Assembly: GCF_040111675.1 (NCBI RefSeq)
Contig: NZ_CP157794.1
Span: 978,001-1,042,000, forward strand
Origin: Salinarimonas sp.
GTDB taxonomy: Bacteria; Pseudomonadota; Alphaproteobacteria; Rhizobiales; Beijerinckiaceae
Reading direction: 5' to 3'
Length of the DNA: 64,000 bases
The notes beneath the pieces were generated by a model. The model searched no databases and had not been told where the DNA came from. It worked only from the letters and a program-made list of their open reading frames with translations. Each line of letters opens with the position of its first letter. Positions within the stretch are counted from its first letter, which is position 1. The position numbers and the translations under genes were made by a program. This document shows positions 26,001-35,351 of the stretch, piece by piece.

Positions 26001-26319
26001 CAGCGACGCCAAGCGCCGCGGCGAGGCCGAGGGCTTCTCGGCCGAGGAGATCGCCTTCTACGACGCGCTCGCCGAGAACGAGAGCGCAGTGGACGTGATG
26101 GGCAACGACCACCTGAAGGTGATCGCCCACGAGCTTCTCGAGGGCCTCAAGAACGGCGTGAGCGTCGACTGGGCCCACCGCGACAGCGCCCGGGCCAAGA
26201 TGCGGGTGCTCGTCAAGCGCATTTTGCGCAAGCACGGCTACCCGCCGGACCTGCAGGACGCGGCGGTTCAGACGGTTCTGCGGCAGGCCGAAGCGTTGTC
26301 GGCGGCATGGGTGGGGTGA
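23092..26319 (+). CDS. hsdR: Type I restriction endonuclease subunit HsdR
   Basis: A 1075-residue motor and nuclease subunit. The PD-(D/E)xK nuclease lies in [19 protein letters not shown] (about residues 143-161). The SF2 motor has Walker A GSGKS (about 331) and DEAH (about 435), followed by TGTPI and later helicase blocks such as GFDAPS and QAIARVNR. The C-terminal third is helical and binds the methylase core. ATG at 23092 is preceded by GGAGC and overlaps the stop of the doubtful small ORF. It uses ATP to pull DNA and cuts at a distance from unmethylated sites. It is separated from its hsdM-hsdS by the two accessory genes. Confidence 0.94.
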   Translation: MPFLSEADIERLCLERFAALGYHCARDSEIGPDGKAPAREAYSDVILAGRLDEAIARLNPHMPEEARADALKAVLAQVSPALVEENRRLHRAMVEGVRVEYYDVDGTIRGDFARLIDFDDPGGNDWLALSQMTVVEGTRSRRPDVVVFVNGLPLGVVELKNPGSEAATLSGAYNQIQTYKAEIPSLFRANAVLVTSDGLQARLGSLTADEERFMPWRTTDGASIAPKGAPELDVLLEGVFEKARLLELIRFFTVFGDTGAGLVKIIAGYHQVHAVKRAVAATLRAMPAPPAGGPREYGPGLREDPAAYGLPDAKEHPRGDKRVGVIWHTQGSGKSLLMAFYAGRLIDSPALANPTLVVVTDRHDLDDQLFGTFAMCRDLIRQTPVQADSRRRLRELLSRDAGGVIFTTMQKFRPGEDEDVLPELTDRRNVVVIADEAHRTQYGFKARVSRETGEIAYGLAKHLRDALPNASFIGFTGTPIETDDVNTPAVFGDYIDIYDISRAVEDGATVPIYYESRLARIELPAEERPRIDEEIAELTEDEALSAAEKLKQKWSTVEALVGSRKRLSMVAEDLVRHFEDRLAAMDGKGMVVCMSRRICVTLYDEIVRLRPEWHDDDDAAGAIKIVMTGAASDPEAYRPHIGGKARRDLLAKRAKDPEDPLKLVIVRDMWLTGFDAPSMHTMYIDKPMRGHGLMQAIARVNRVFRNKPAGLVVDYIGVAQNLKAALGQYSDTDRRQAGIDEAEAVAVMLEKFEIVAAMFHGFDYETGLCGTPQERLATVAAAIDFILARQHEAAEKETTDEAKKAAHRRFQDAVLALTKAYALAAASDAAREIRDAVGFFQTVRAALAKSSDGGGRSAAQRELAVRQIIDRAVASTEIVDILKAAGLKTPDISILSDEFLAEVQAMEKKNLALEALRRLIDDEIRSRTRTNVVETKRFSERLDAAIARYHTNALSTVEVLQALIDLAKDISDAKRRGEAEGFSAEEIAFYDALAENESAVDVMGNDHLKVIAHELLEGLKNGVSVDWAHRDSARAKMRVLVKRILRKHGYPPDLQDAAVQTVLRQAEALSAAWVG

Positions 26320-26372
26320 GCGCCCGCGGACCAGCGTGAAGCCACGAAGCTGACCGATTACAGGAGACAGTT

Positions 26373-26414
26373 ATGTTGCCGGCCGACGCCACTTCGCGCT
26401 ATCAAGCTACGTGA
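26373..26414 (+). CDS. 13-codon leader ORF coupled to the next gene
   Basis: ATG at 26373 stands 5-10 bp behind the strong ribosome site AGGAGA. The frame runs MLPADATSRYQAT and stops at 26412-26414, one base before the ATG of the 254-residue protein at 26416. That gene has no ribosome site of its own. The small frame would bring ribosomes to it, so translation of the two is probably coupled. The peptide may have no function. Confidence 0.4.
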   Translation: MLPADATSRYQAT

Positions 26415-26415
26415 T

Positions 26416-27180
26416 ATGAGCTTTTCGAACTACCTTAACGGATTTTCTCCAGCGGAAGGGACGATGCACCTGATGCACTCGACCTCGGTCGCTACGGGGG
26501 CCGCCATCCTCGTTGCGGGTGAGCTGCGAACACGCCCATGCACCGAGTACGTCGGCGAAGATCTTCTCTACCTTTTCTACGGCCGACCCGCCTTCAAGCC
26601 TTTGCCCGGCCTTCTCCCGAGCGGCATCGATGAGCACCTTCCGATGTGCCTCATCCTCGATCCCTCGCTGCTCAACGACGCTATCCGTATTCTGCCCTTC
26701 GACAGCGGCGGCTACAGCCGATACTCTGCTCACATCGGAGCAGATCTTTTGCGCCCGGATTTCGAACTCGGGCCGGGCCGTGAGGTTCCGATGCGCCTCG
26801 TCCGAGCGTTTTTCGAAACCAACCGAAACTACTATCATCAGACGCCTACAGCGGAAGAGACATCGATACCGCTACGTCATCGGGCGGCTCGCGCCTTTGC
26901 GCGGCTCGCGCGGGATACCGCGCTCGCGGACGACGACGACCGCCGCTCCACAATCGAGATCCAGATTACGCGCGCCGTCCCGCTCGCCAGGGCGCTCAAG
27001 GCGGTGGTCGCGCCGCCCGTTTTGCTCTCCGATGAAGAAGTAGCGAGCGTACTCGATCTGATGCCAGAGGTCCGGCGCATTACCTACAACACTTACGGAC
27101 GGCAGCAACCGAGCGCTTACGTAGGATCTCTATATGATCACGTCGCCAGGTTCCTTGTCTCGGAAGGAGTTATGGCATGA
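26416..27180 (+). CDS. Unrecognised protein with ADP-ribosyltransferase-like features
   Basis: A 254-residue protein, no family recognised with certainty. Three spaced features fit an NAD-dependent ADP-ribosyltransferase of the DarT-like kind. The first is LMHSTSVATGAAILVAGEL with His21-Ser-Thr23 (compare H-x-T followed by ..IL..G.L). The second is LYLFYGRPAF (residues 51-60), similar in position and character to the aromatic/Arg block of DarT. The third is a late strand TIEIQITRAVPL with Glu181, the place of the catalytic Glu, followed by KAVVAPPVLLSDEEV. The stop overlaps the next gene (ATGA). The gene is lower in GC than its neighbours. Translation appears to depend on a minicistron. It could instead be an unrelated defence effector or a structural homologue without activity. 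Confidence 0.45.
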   Translation: MSFSNYLNGFSPAEGTMHLMHSTSVATGAAILVAGELRTRPCTEYVGEDLLYLFYGRPAFKPLPGLLPSGIDEHLPMCLILDPSLLNDAIRILPFDSGGYSRYSAHIGADLLRPDFELGPGREVPMRLVRAFFETNRNYYHQTPTAEETSIPLRHRAARAFARLARDTALADDDDRRSTIEIQITRAVPLARALKAVVAPPVLLSDEEVASVLDLMPEVRRITYNTYGRQQPSAYVGSLYDHVARFLVSEGVMA

Positions 27181-29240
27181 GTGGGACCGGCACATACACG
27201 CTTGTCGGCCTGGTCGACCCAAGCGGCATGTCGCTCGGGTTCCTCGTGCCGCTGTTCGCAAGCGAGCACTCTAACGCACCATTCGTGCAACACCTCGATC
27301 AAAGCGGGAAGATCGCGGAATTCGAGCATTATGGCGCACCCGACGCGCCACTCCTGGCAGCGCCACCGATCAGGAGGACCATCGGTGAGCAAGCCGTCCA
27401 CGCCTTCGCGTTCGGGATCGGAGACATCGCGATCGCAACGGGCGACGATATGGAGGTGCTGGCCCATCGCCTAGACGACCCAGCACTCGCCAAGCGGCCG
27501 CTGCTGGCGATGGAACTGGCTGACTTCCTCAATCTCTCGGATCGACGCTGCCAGTTCGCCGTGCGCGCGCACGCGGAGATGCGCAATGTATCGCCAGAGA
27601 CGGCGAACCATTGGCGGGATCTCAGCGTGCTCACCACAGAGCTGCGCCGTGAGCTTGCGCGCCGCCCGGAGCGTCTGGCCAGGAGTCTTGCGGGGACGGT
27701 GGTCGCGCGCGTGTCGGAGGCGGTCGTGGAGATCTCGGGCGCCGCCGCCACGGCCGGCGGGAGCCAACGCCAAATTCTCGAAAGCGCGGTCACCGCGGCG
27801 TTGAGCACCCTCGCACCTCTCTACCCAGTGCCGGCCAGAGGCTGGAAGGTGCAGCTTCGACACCGACGTGAGCGCGTGAAAGTCCAAGAACGCAAAGCCG
27901 CCTTGCTGATTGCGTCTCCTCGCATGCTGCACCGCGGATCGCTTGGCCCGTGGCCTTCACCGCCCGACATCCAGGTCTTCACCCACGGCGGAATTGAGTT
28001 TACCCGAGTCGTCGAGGAGTCACGCACGCCCCTCTTCGTAGCGTTTGACTCGGCCGAGCCCGAGCAAATGCGCAAGTCCACCGGCGACTGGACTGTCCGC
28101 GAAATGCATGGAATTGGTGTTGATGCGGCCAAGCGACTTTCGCTTCCAGAGGATGGCCAACACTGGAGGGCAACGCACATTCCTGGCGCGGGAATACGTG
28201 GCGGCGGCTCGCAGGCCGAGCGCGGGGTGGCGGCAGGCGTGCGGCTGGCGATCGCCGCCGAGCTCGACCGGCAAGCGGCCGATATCACCTGGCTTCCCCA
28301 AAATGCGCTGCTGCTCCGCTTGCGCGGGCTCTCGCCGGACCCTGTCTCAGACGCTTGGGCCGCGCTGTACGATCGGGCATGGGCATTTGGCCTAGCCCCA
28401 TGGAAATCGCTACTCATCCGTGGCTCGATGAACTTGTCGGGCGATGCCGACTGGCTCACAAACGTACTGTTTCAGAAGGCCCGCTTTCTTTCGGGCGACC
28501 TCGTCAACCAGGTCATGGAGGAAACGCGCGCAACCGCCGCACTGCTGGTCGATGCGACCCGGCGCTCGGAAGACGACGTTCCGCAGCACCGCGGTTCGGT
28601 GATGACGCTCCTGGAGCGGCAAGGTTGGCAGATCGGCGACAGTGGCTTCAGCTCAATGGGTTCAGAGCATTCGATACTCGGCGCACGTGCGCGCATCGCG
28701 CTGGGGTTCGCAGACGCCGCAATGGTGAGCACCGGAGCCTCGCTCGGGCAGGACCCGCGTGAAGTCAACCTACGCGAACTCGACCGCGTCGTCGTGACCT
28801 GCGTAGCATCGGCGGGCGCCGTTTTCGATCGTCTCACAAGAAAAGGCGAGCTGGCAGTCAACGTCCGCGATCTCGTCGGCTTTCATGCGCGTGACGCTAC
28901 GCCCCTGTCACTGATCGGCTTACAGCTGCGGCGCTACTTGACCGGTCTGAGGTCGCCCTCTCGCACGCGCATGCTTGCCATGCTATCCATGCAGGCATTC
29001 AGATGGGGCCGCGTTGACGCGCACGGCGCGTCGGAAGTCTTGCGCGTCGTAGAAAGCCCGAGCCTTGGCGATGCGGTACACCTCGTCATTTCGTCGGTGA
29101 GAGCGGAGAATAACCAAAGCAGTGCAGAAGTGCGCGTGCTCGAAAGGCTCAATCACGCTGAAACTGAATCGCCCTGGACGGAGATCACAACGTACCGACT
29201 GACGGTCGAACCAGATTCCATCTCGGTTCTCGATCCTTGA
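27177..29240 (+). CDS. Large protein of unknown family, partner of the ART-like gene
   Basis: A 687-residue protein of no family I recognise. It has no Walker A, no membrane helix, no obvious zinc cluster and no macrodomain signature (so it is not a DarG-type antidote on sight). Visible features are an alpha/beta N-terminal part (about 1-120), a helical middle (about 130-210, HWRDLSVLTTELRREL and following), a basic stretch RHRRERVKVQERKAALLI near 240, and an acidic or mixed C-terminal half with IRGSMNLSGDADWL and LRELDRVVVTCVASAG. It overlaps the 254-residue gene by 4 bp (ATGA), so the two proteins are made together and probably interact. Composition is foreign relative to core genes. Sensor, target carrier or antidote are all possible. 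Confidence 0.6.
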   Translation: MSGTGTYTLVGLVDPSGMSLGFLVPLFASEHSNAPFVQHLDQSGKIAEFEHYGAPDAPLLAAPPIRRTIGEQAVHAFAFGIGDIAIATGDDMEVLAHRLDDPALAKRPLLAMELADFLNLSDRRCQFAVRAHAEMRNVSPETANHWRDLSVLTTELRRELARRPERLARSLAGTVVARVSEAVVEISGAAATAGGSQRQILESAVTAALSTLAPLYPVPARGWKVQLRHRRERVKVQERKAALLIASPRMLHRGSLGPWPSPPDIQVFTHGGIEFTRVVEESRTPLFVAFDSAEPEQMRKSTGDWTVREMHGIGVDAAKRLSLPEDGQHWRATHIPGAGIRGGGSQAERGVAAGVRLAIAAELDRQAADITWLPQNALLLRLRGLSPDPVSDAWAALYDRAWAFGLAPWKSLLIRGSMNLSGDADWLTNVLFQKARFLSGDLVNQVMEETRATAALLVDATRRSEDDVPQHRGSVMTLLERQGWQIGDSGFSSMGSEHSILGARARIALGFADAAMVSTGASLGQDPREVNLRELDRVVVTCVASAGAVFDRLTRKGELAVNVRDLVGFHARDATPLSLIGLQLRRYLTGLRSPSRTRMLAMLSMQAFRWGRVDAHGASEVLRVVESPSLGDAVHLVISSVRAENNQSSAEVRVLERLNHAETESPWTEITTYRLTVEPDSISVLDP

Positions 29241-29402
29241 TTTTCTACTTTCGCACGAGACCGTCTCAAAGCTTCGAGGTTCGCGCGGGAGGCCGGCGGC
29301 CAATGTGCATTGATCTCCACAGCTTTGCCTCCGTCAGCAGATGATCCGGCTCATTCGAGCGAGGCAGCGCACCGTGACGTTAGCTATAGGTCCAAGGAGC
29401 CG

Positions 29403-29427
29403 CCGGGCTCCACCCAGCGGAGCCCGG
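29403..29427. terminator. Hairpin downstream of the 26.4-29.2 kb cassette
   Basis: Perfect 9-bp stem CCGGGCTCC / GGAGCCCGG with a 7-nt loop. There is no T tract, so if it ends the cassette transcript it is not a classical intrinsic terminator. Confidence 0.35.
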
Positions 29428-29533
29428 TCGGGAACCCTCCGCCGCAACGTCCCAACGCCGGGCTTTGGCTCGCCGGGAAAGTTCCGCTGGGGCCGCGGCT
29501 GGGGCCAGCGATCCTGTCGAGCGCGAATGTTAA

Positions 29534-29549
29534 AAGCTCTCAAGAGCTT
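29534..29549 (-). terminator. Probable terminator of tRNA-Ser
   Basis: On the minus strand, 12 bp after the tRNA end: AAGCTC-TTGA-GAGCTT followed by TTAA. A 6-bp stem (7 with a tighter loop) and a short T stretch suit a small RNA terminator. Confidence 0.4.
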
Positions 29550-29561
29550 AGGCGCGCGGGG

Positions 29562-29651
29562 TGGCGGAGAGGGGGGGATTCGAACCCCCGATACGGTTGC
29601 CCGTATGCCGCATTTCGAGTGCGGTGCATTCAACCACTCTGCCACCTCTCC
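29562..29651 (-). tRNA. tRNA-Ser(CGA)
   Basis: 90 nt including an encoded CCA. Read on the minus strand: acceptor GGAGAGG pairs with CCTCTCC, and the discriminator is G. The anticodon stem is CCGCA/TGCGG around the loop CTCGAAA with anticodon CGA. A long variable arm (CATACGGGCAACCGTATC) is typical of class II serine tRNA, and the T arm is GGGGG-TTCGAAT-CCCCC. The 3' end faces the defence island, the usual side for island insertion. Confidence 0.95.
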
Positions 29652-29929
29652 GAACCGAGGTCGGGCCGTTTCGCGACGGCCCTCTCGAGCGGCGGGCGGT
29701 GCGATAGCATGCGCGGCGGGGGGCGGCAAGGGGAAAAAGCGAACGAAGCCGGCGGACGAGCCGCCTCTCGCGTTGACATGCGGGGCGTTTGCGATTACGT
29801 CGCTCGCTTCCCGCAGCGTGTCCTCCGTGACCCTGCGGGCAAGCCGGAAACTGCCAAGAAGCCGGCCCCGTCGGTTCCTCCTGAGCGAGGGCCGGGCGGA
29901 GAGCCGGATCGAACACGAGGACGAGAACG

Positions 29930-30373
29930 ATGTTCGCAGTGATCAAGACCGGCGGCAAGCAGTACCGCGTTGCCGCGCAGGACGTGATTACGATCGAGAG
30001 GCTCGCCGCCGAGCCGGGCCAGACCGTCAGCTTCGACGTGCTGATGGTGGGCGAGGGCGAAGACGTGAAGGTCGGCGCCCCCACGGTGGACGGCGCGAGC
30101 GTGACCGCCGAGGTGGTCGAGCTCACCCGCGGCCCGAAGGTCATCGCCTTCAAGAAGCGCCGCCGCCAGAACTCGAAGCGCAAGCGCGGCCACCGTCAGG
30201 ACCTGATGACGGTGCGCATCGTCGAGATCGCCGGCGCAGGCGGCGCCAAGGCGAAGGCCTCGACGAAGAAGAAGGTCGAGACCGCCAAGGCCGAGGCGAA
30301 GGCCGAGGAGCCGATCAAGGAGCTGCCGGCGAACCCGCAGGCCCAGGACGCCCCGAAGCCCGCCGCCGATTGA
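29930..30373 (+). CDS. rplU: 50S ribosomal protein L21
   Basis: A 147-residue L21. The body ([14 protein letters not shown], then [10 protein letters not shown], ending TVRIVEI near residue 100) is standard. A Lys/Ala/Pro-rich tail of about 45 residues ([19 protein letters not shown]) extends beyond the bacterial core; such tails are common in alphaproteobacterial L21. First gene of rplU-rpmA, 80 bp apart. Confidence 0.96.
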   Translation: MFAVIKTGGKQYRVAAQDVITIERLAAEPGQTVSFDVLMVGEGEDVKVGAPTVDGASVTAEVVELTRGPKVIAFKKRRRQNSKRKRGHRQDLMTVRIVEIAGAGGAKAKASTKKKVETAKAEAKAEEPIKELPANPQAQDAPKPAAD

Positions 30374-30453
30374 TCGGCGCAGGCCTCGACGCAACGGAAT
30401 TTTCGCGGCCCTGACACGGCCGCAGGACAGACAGACGAGACCGGGAGAGACCC

Positions 30454-30720
30454 ATGGCTCACAAGAAGGCTGGCGGTTCGTCGCGCAACGGCCGCGACTC
30501 CGAAGGCAGGCGCCTCGGCGTGAAGAAGTTCGGCAACGAGGCTGTCGTCGCCGGCAACATCATCGTGCGCCAGCGCGGCACGCGCGTGAATCCGGGCCGC
30601 AACGTCGGCTGCGGCAAGGACCATACGCTCTTCGCCCTCGTGGACGGGCGCGTGACGTTCGGCAAGCGAGCCGGCAAATCCTTCGTATCCGTGATTCCCG
30701 CCCAAGAGGCGGCCGAGTAA
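30454..30720 (+). CDS. rpmA: 50S ribosomal protein L27
   Basis: An 88-residue L27. The N-terminal [16 protein letters not shown] reaches toward the peptidyl-transferase centre. [10 protein letters not shown] and [15 protein letters not shown] are family blocks. ATG at 30454 follows GGGAGAGACC. A strong terminator follows at 30829-30867. Confidence 0.97.
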   Translation: MAHKKAGGSSRNGRDSEGRRLGVKKFGNEAVVAGNIIVRQRGTRVNPGRNVGCGKDHTLFALVDGRVTFGKRAGKSFVSVIPAQEAAE

Positions 30721-30828
30721 GCGGCGAGAGCGAGCGTTGATCCCGAAGCTCCCGCCGGTCCCACCAGACCCAGGCGAGCGCTTCGAGAGAGACACCCGGT
30801 CCGTCCGGATCGGCTCTCGGGGAGACCG

Positions 30829-30867
30829 ACGAGGGGAGGTGGGGCGCCACCTCCCCTTCGTCGTTTT
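30829..30867 (+). terminator. Intrinsic terminator after rpmA
   Basis: Stem GGGGAGGTGG / CCACCTCCCC with loop GGCG, extended by ACGA/TCGT, then CGTTTT. It closes the rplU-rpmA unit before the disrupted GNAT gene. Confidence 0.75.
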
Positions 30868-31016
30868 CCCACGGCGCGCCCCGAGGGGCCGCCGCCAGGA
30901 CCCGGAGCCAAGACATGTTCCCCGACCTGACCCGCGACGACGTCTTCCGGCTGGAGACCCGGCGGCTGTGGCTGCGCTGGCCGCGCCACGCCGACGCCGC
31001 AGCCATCGCCACCCTA

Positions 31017-32072
31017 GAGCAGATTCTCACCACTCGGGTTCATATCCTGCTGCGGTGAAGAAGTTCGCGCATTCCTCTGGCGGGAAGGCTTCGATGGCGT
31101 CGGCGACGGCGCTCCAGAGGGCGTCGCGCGTCCGGGCGGCGACCTTCCTGAGCAGGGCCTTCAGCTTGGCGAAGGCGTTCTCGATGGGGTTGAAGTCCGG
31201 GCTGTAGGGCGGCAGGAAGCGCAGCTCGGCTCCGGCCGCCTCGATGGCCTCGCGCACGGCGGGGGTCTTGTGGCTGGCGAGGTTGTCCATGATCACCACG
31301 TCGCCGGGGCTCAGCGTCGGAACCAGGACCTGCTGGACGTAGGCGAGGAAGCTCGCCGCGTTGATCGCGCCGTCGATCAGCATCGGCGCGTCGATCCCGC
31401 CGATCCTGAGCCCGGCCACGAAGGTCGTGGTGCGCCAATGGCCGTGAGGGATGCCGGCGCGCAGGCGCTCGCCTTCGGGGGCGCGGCCCCGCAACCGCGC
31501 CATCTTGGTGTTGAGCCAGGTCTCGTCGATGAAGATCAGCCGCTGCGGGTCGAGCTCGGGCTGCTCCTCGAACCAGGCCTCGCGGGCCGCGGCGACGTCG
31601 GCGCGGTCCTGCTCGCTGGCGTGGCCGGACTTTTTTTGAACGTCAGGCCGTGGCGGCCGAAGAAGCGGTGCACCGTCGAGGGCGCGAAGCGCTCGCCGTG
31701 CTCGCGCTCGAGCCGCTCGGCGATCTCGACGAGGGTGAGATCCGGCGCCTCCTCCACCATCGCGAGGATGACCGGGCCGAGCGCCTCGATCCGCCCGGAC
31801 CGCGTGTCGCCGCCTTGCGCCCGCGGCGCGACCGAGCCCGTCTCGCGCCGAAGGTTGAACCACTTCACCGCCGCGGACGGCGCGATCCCGAAGCGGTCCG
31901 CCGCGGCCCGGCGGCTCATGCCGGCATCGACCGCAGCGAGGACGCGCTGCCTCAGATCCATCGAGAGGGGCTTCGTCATGGCGGCTGGCCTCCTCCGCCA
32001 GCCTCTACCGTGAATCACGAACTGGCCTCGAAGGGAATCCCCCGCGCGATTCCATCAGGAAGCGATCTGCTC
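31017..32072 (-). mobile_element. IS630-family insertion sequence (1056 bp)
   Basis: Bounded by TA at 31015-31016 and TA at 32073-32074 (target duplication, as for the IS630-Tc1-mariner group). Terminal inverted repeats start GAGCAGAT on both sides and diverge after 8 bp. It contains one transposase gene in two overlapping frames on the minus strand. It is inserted in a GNAT gene. Confidence 0.92.
31027..31979 (-). CDS. IS630 transposase, made by -1 frameshift
   Basis: The first frame (31979 to 31536) starts [20 protein letters not shown] and carries the helix-turn-helix ([19 protein letters not shown]). The second frame (to 31027) carries the DDE catalytic core: Asp in [10 protein letters not shown], Asp in [11 protein letters not shown], Glu in [14 protein letters not shown]. 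The frames join at seven A residues (31631-31637, minus strand AAAAAAA). A -1 slip there gives a fused protein of about 317 residues ending AAGYEPEW. Slippery A runs are the known way of making transposase in many IS630 copies. The protein looks intact. Confidence 0.88.
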
Positions 32073-32683
32073 TAGCCGGCGACCCCGAGGTCGCCGAGAC
32101 GACCGGCCGCATCCCGCACCCGTATCCGCGCGATCTCGCCGACGCCTTCGTGCTCGAGAGCCGCGCCAGCGCCATGCGGGGCGAGAGCCTGCGCCTCGCG
32201 CTCGCGCCGAAGGCCCAGCCCACCCGGCTGATCGGCATGATCGGCATCGAGCCGGACGCGAACGGGGAAGCCGAGCTCGGGTACTGGCTGGGCCGGCCCG
32301 TCTGGGGCCAGGGCCTCGCGACGGAAGCGGCGCGGGCGCTGATCGACGCCTTCTTCGCCTTCACCGAGGGCGAGGCGCTCGGCTCCTCCGCGCGGGTCGG
32401 CAACCCCGCCTCGCGGCGGGTGCTCGAGAAGTGCGGCTTCGTTTCCGACGGGCCGGGCTTCCGGGATTCGCCCTTGCGCGGGCGCATGCCCGTGGACACC
32501 TTCCGGCTGAGCCGTCGCGACTGGGCGAGCCTCAAGTCCTGGAGCCGCGACGGCTGGGCCCCGCGCCCGCAGACGCCCGAGCTCCTCGTCGAGGAGATCG
32601 AGCCCGACGCCGCGCGCCCGCGCGCATCCGGATCCGCGGCGGCGACCGCCGCGGGACGGCCCCTCTTCCTCGCGGCGGAATGA

Positions 32684-33760
<1,077 letters not shown>

Positions 33761-33837
33761 GGGGAGAGCGGTACGGCGCGGCGGCTTGGCGCTCCGGTTG
33801 CAAATGCGTATCCTCGGGACGCTCAGAGGAGGGCGCG

Positions 33838-34119
33838 ATGGGCAAGGAGCTGAAGGTCCACAGCGACGCGGCCTACGACGCGGCGCACAGGCTCGCCGAG
33901 GAGACGGGCCAGAGCGTCGATGCGGTTGTTGAGGTCGCCTTGCGGGACCTCGCGGCGCGCCCCGCGGCCGCCTCCGACCAGGACGTCTTCTCCGAGGAGG
34001 CGATCGCCCGCAGGCGCGCCGAGCTCGACGCGGTGATCGCCTGGATCAACCGCAACCATCCGCCCGGAGGCAGCTATGACCATTCCGACATGTACGACGA
34101 GAACGGTCTGCCCATATGA
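33838..34119 (+). CDS. vapB: VapB-type antitoxin (Rv0623-like)
   Basis: A 93-residue antitoxin of the Rv0623/PSK transcription-factor family. The N-terminal half (MGKELKVHSDAAYDAAHRLAEETGQSVDAVVEVAL) is the DNA-binding and dimer unit. The C-terminal half ends in YDHSDMYDENGLPI, the common toxin-binding tail. ATG at 33838 follows AGGAGGGCGCG. Its toxin partner is now 1.5 kb away, separated by an IS110 element that entered at the shared ATGAG. The original overlap with vapC was probably ATGA. Confidence 0.85.
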   Translation: MGKELKVHSDAAYDAAHRLAEETGQSVDAVVEVALRDLAARPAAASDQDVFSEEAIARRRAELDAVIAWINRNHPPGGSYDHSDMYDENGLPI

Positions 34120-34145
34120 GACACCCCGTGTCCACCTCTGTTTTT

Positions 34146-35351
34146 CTACGCGGCGCATTTTTGCGCGGCGAGATGGCGTGCGGGTTCGTATTCGGCTCGA
34201 TCTCGCCAGGCATGCCAGAGGATGCGGATCCAGGCGCGTGCCAGGATACGGACGGCGTGGGGGTGACTGCATCCGCGCTGCCTGGCCCGCATGTAGACGT
34301 CGGCGGCCCAGGGGGAGGCATGGCGGGAGTTGTCGGCGAAGCAGGTGAGGGCGGCGCGCAGACGGTGATTGCAGGCCCATCGGAAGACGACGCCCCTGCT
34401 TTTTCCGGAGGCGTGGGTGACGGGGCAGACGCCGGCCTCCGCGGCGAGCTGGTCTGCGGTCTGGAAGCGCGCGCGGTCGTCGCCGATCTCGGCGAGGATC
34501 TGGGCGGCGTTGATGCGGCCGGCGCGCGGGAAGGACATGACGATGCGGCCGTCGGGCAGCTCGGCGACGTCGTGCTCGATGCGGGCGGTGAGGTCGCGGA
34601 TCGCGGCGACGATGCGCTCGAGGGCGACGACGAGGGCGCGCACGATCTCGCCCTTGGCCTCGCTCTCGTCCCGGCCGGCGAGGCCGATCGGCGCGGCGCG
34701 CAGGCGGGCGAGGAGCTCGGCGGCGCTGCGGCGGCCGCTGTAGCGGGCCTGGGCCATGAAGGCGGCCATGCGCTTCTCGCCGAGTCGTGCGGCGCTCTCG
34801 GGCGTGGGGTAGCGGGCGAGGAAGGCGAGGGCGACGGGGCTGTCGACGTCGGCGAAGATCGCGGCGGCGCCCGGCCAGAAGCTTTCGAGCAGGCTGCGCA
34901 GCTGGTTTGCGAGGCCGACGCGCGTGGCGACGAGGTCGTCGCGCCCGCGCACGAGGGCGCGCAGCGCCTTGACCGCGTCGGAGGCCTGGCGCAGCGGGGC
35001 GAAGCGATGCCCGTCGGTGCGCAGGATATCGGCGAGCATGTAGGCGTCACCCGTATCGGACTTGCCGCCGGCGGCGCGATAGCGCGGACGGCAGGCCTTC
35101 ACGACGTTCGGGTGGATCGGCACGACCGGATGGCCGGCGGCGACGAGCGTGTCGACGACGAGGCCGGACGGGCGCTCGATCGCCACCGGCATCTCGCCGA
35201 CGGGCGCGATGCGCGCGAGCGCGGCCACGAGCTTGGCGAGGCCGGCGGCGGTGTGCGGGACGTCGAGGCGTGCGCGGACCGCACCCGTCTCGTCGAGGAC
35301 GCAGGCCGCATGGCCCGCGCCGCCCCAGTCGAAACCAACAGTGAAAGGCAT
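34146..35351 (-). CDS. IS110-family transposase (DEDD recombinase)
   Basis: A 401-residue transposase. The RuvC-like N-terminal domain has the first Asp in TVGFDWGG (residue 8), a Glu in VAIERPSG, and the Asp pair in GGKSDTGDAYMLADIL. A coiled-coil linker and the C-terminal Tnp domain follow, with the nucleophilic Ser in the VTHASGKSRG block. ATG at 35351 gives the normal N-terminus. The reading frame is intact, so the element may be active. Such enzymes use an RNA encoded in the element's non-coding end to choose donor and target. Confidence 0.92.
   Translation of the reverse strand: MPFTVGFDWGGAGHAACVLDETGAVRARLDVPHTAAGLAKLVAALARIAPVGEMPVAIERPSGLVVDTLVAAGHPVVPIHPNVVKACRPRYRAAGGKSDTGDAYMLADILRTDGHRFAPLRQASDAVKALRALVRGRDDLVATRVGLANQLRSLLESFWPGAAAIFADVDSPVALAFLARYPTPESAARLGEKRMAAFMAQARYSGRRSAAELLARLRAAPIGLAGRDESEAKGEIVRALVVALERIVAAIRDLTARIEHDVAELPDGRIVMSFPRAGRINAAQILAEIGDDRARFQTADQLAAEAGVCPVTHASGKSRGVVFRWACNHRLRAALTCFADNSRHASPWAADVYMRARQRGCSHPHAVRILARAWIRILWHAWRDRAEYEPARHLAAQKCAA

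Larger units (their letters stand above)
29241..29561. other. Gap between the defence cassette and tRNA-Ser
   Basis: 321 bp. It holds a GC-rich hairpin at 29403-29427 and a terminator-like hairpin for the tRNA at 29534-29549 (both listed). No supported gene, integrase fragment or clear direct repeat of the tRNA end was found. Confidence 0.5.
30915..32683 (+). pseudogene. GNAT acetyltransferase gene split by an IS630 element
   Basis: The two parts, 30915-31016 and 32075-32683, belong to one gene. If the element (31017-32072) and one TA are removed, codon 34 (CTA, Leu) joins GCC in frame. A 236-residue protein results: MFPDLTRDDVFRLETRRLWL at the start, then IGMIGIEP, ELGYWLGRPVWGQGLATEA (the acetyl-CoA pyrophosphate loop) and GNPASRRVLEKCGF. 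The latter are the RimJ/RimL-type GNAT hallmarks. No other mutation is visible in either part, so the insertion is recent. A GNAT gene between rpmA and obgE is the normal Rhizobiales order. As it stands the gene is inactive. Confidence 0.93.

Noticed and set aside
26416..29240. Simple DarT-DarG toxin-antitoxin pair
   Set aside because: The partner is 687 residues long with no macrodomain-like glycine-rich loop, so the DarG label is not supported although the first gene is DarT-like in motif order.
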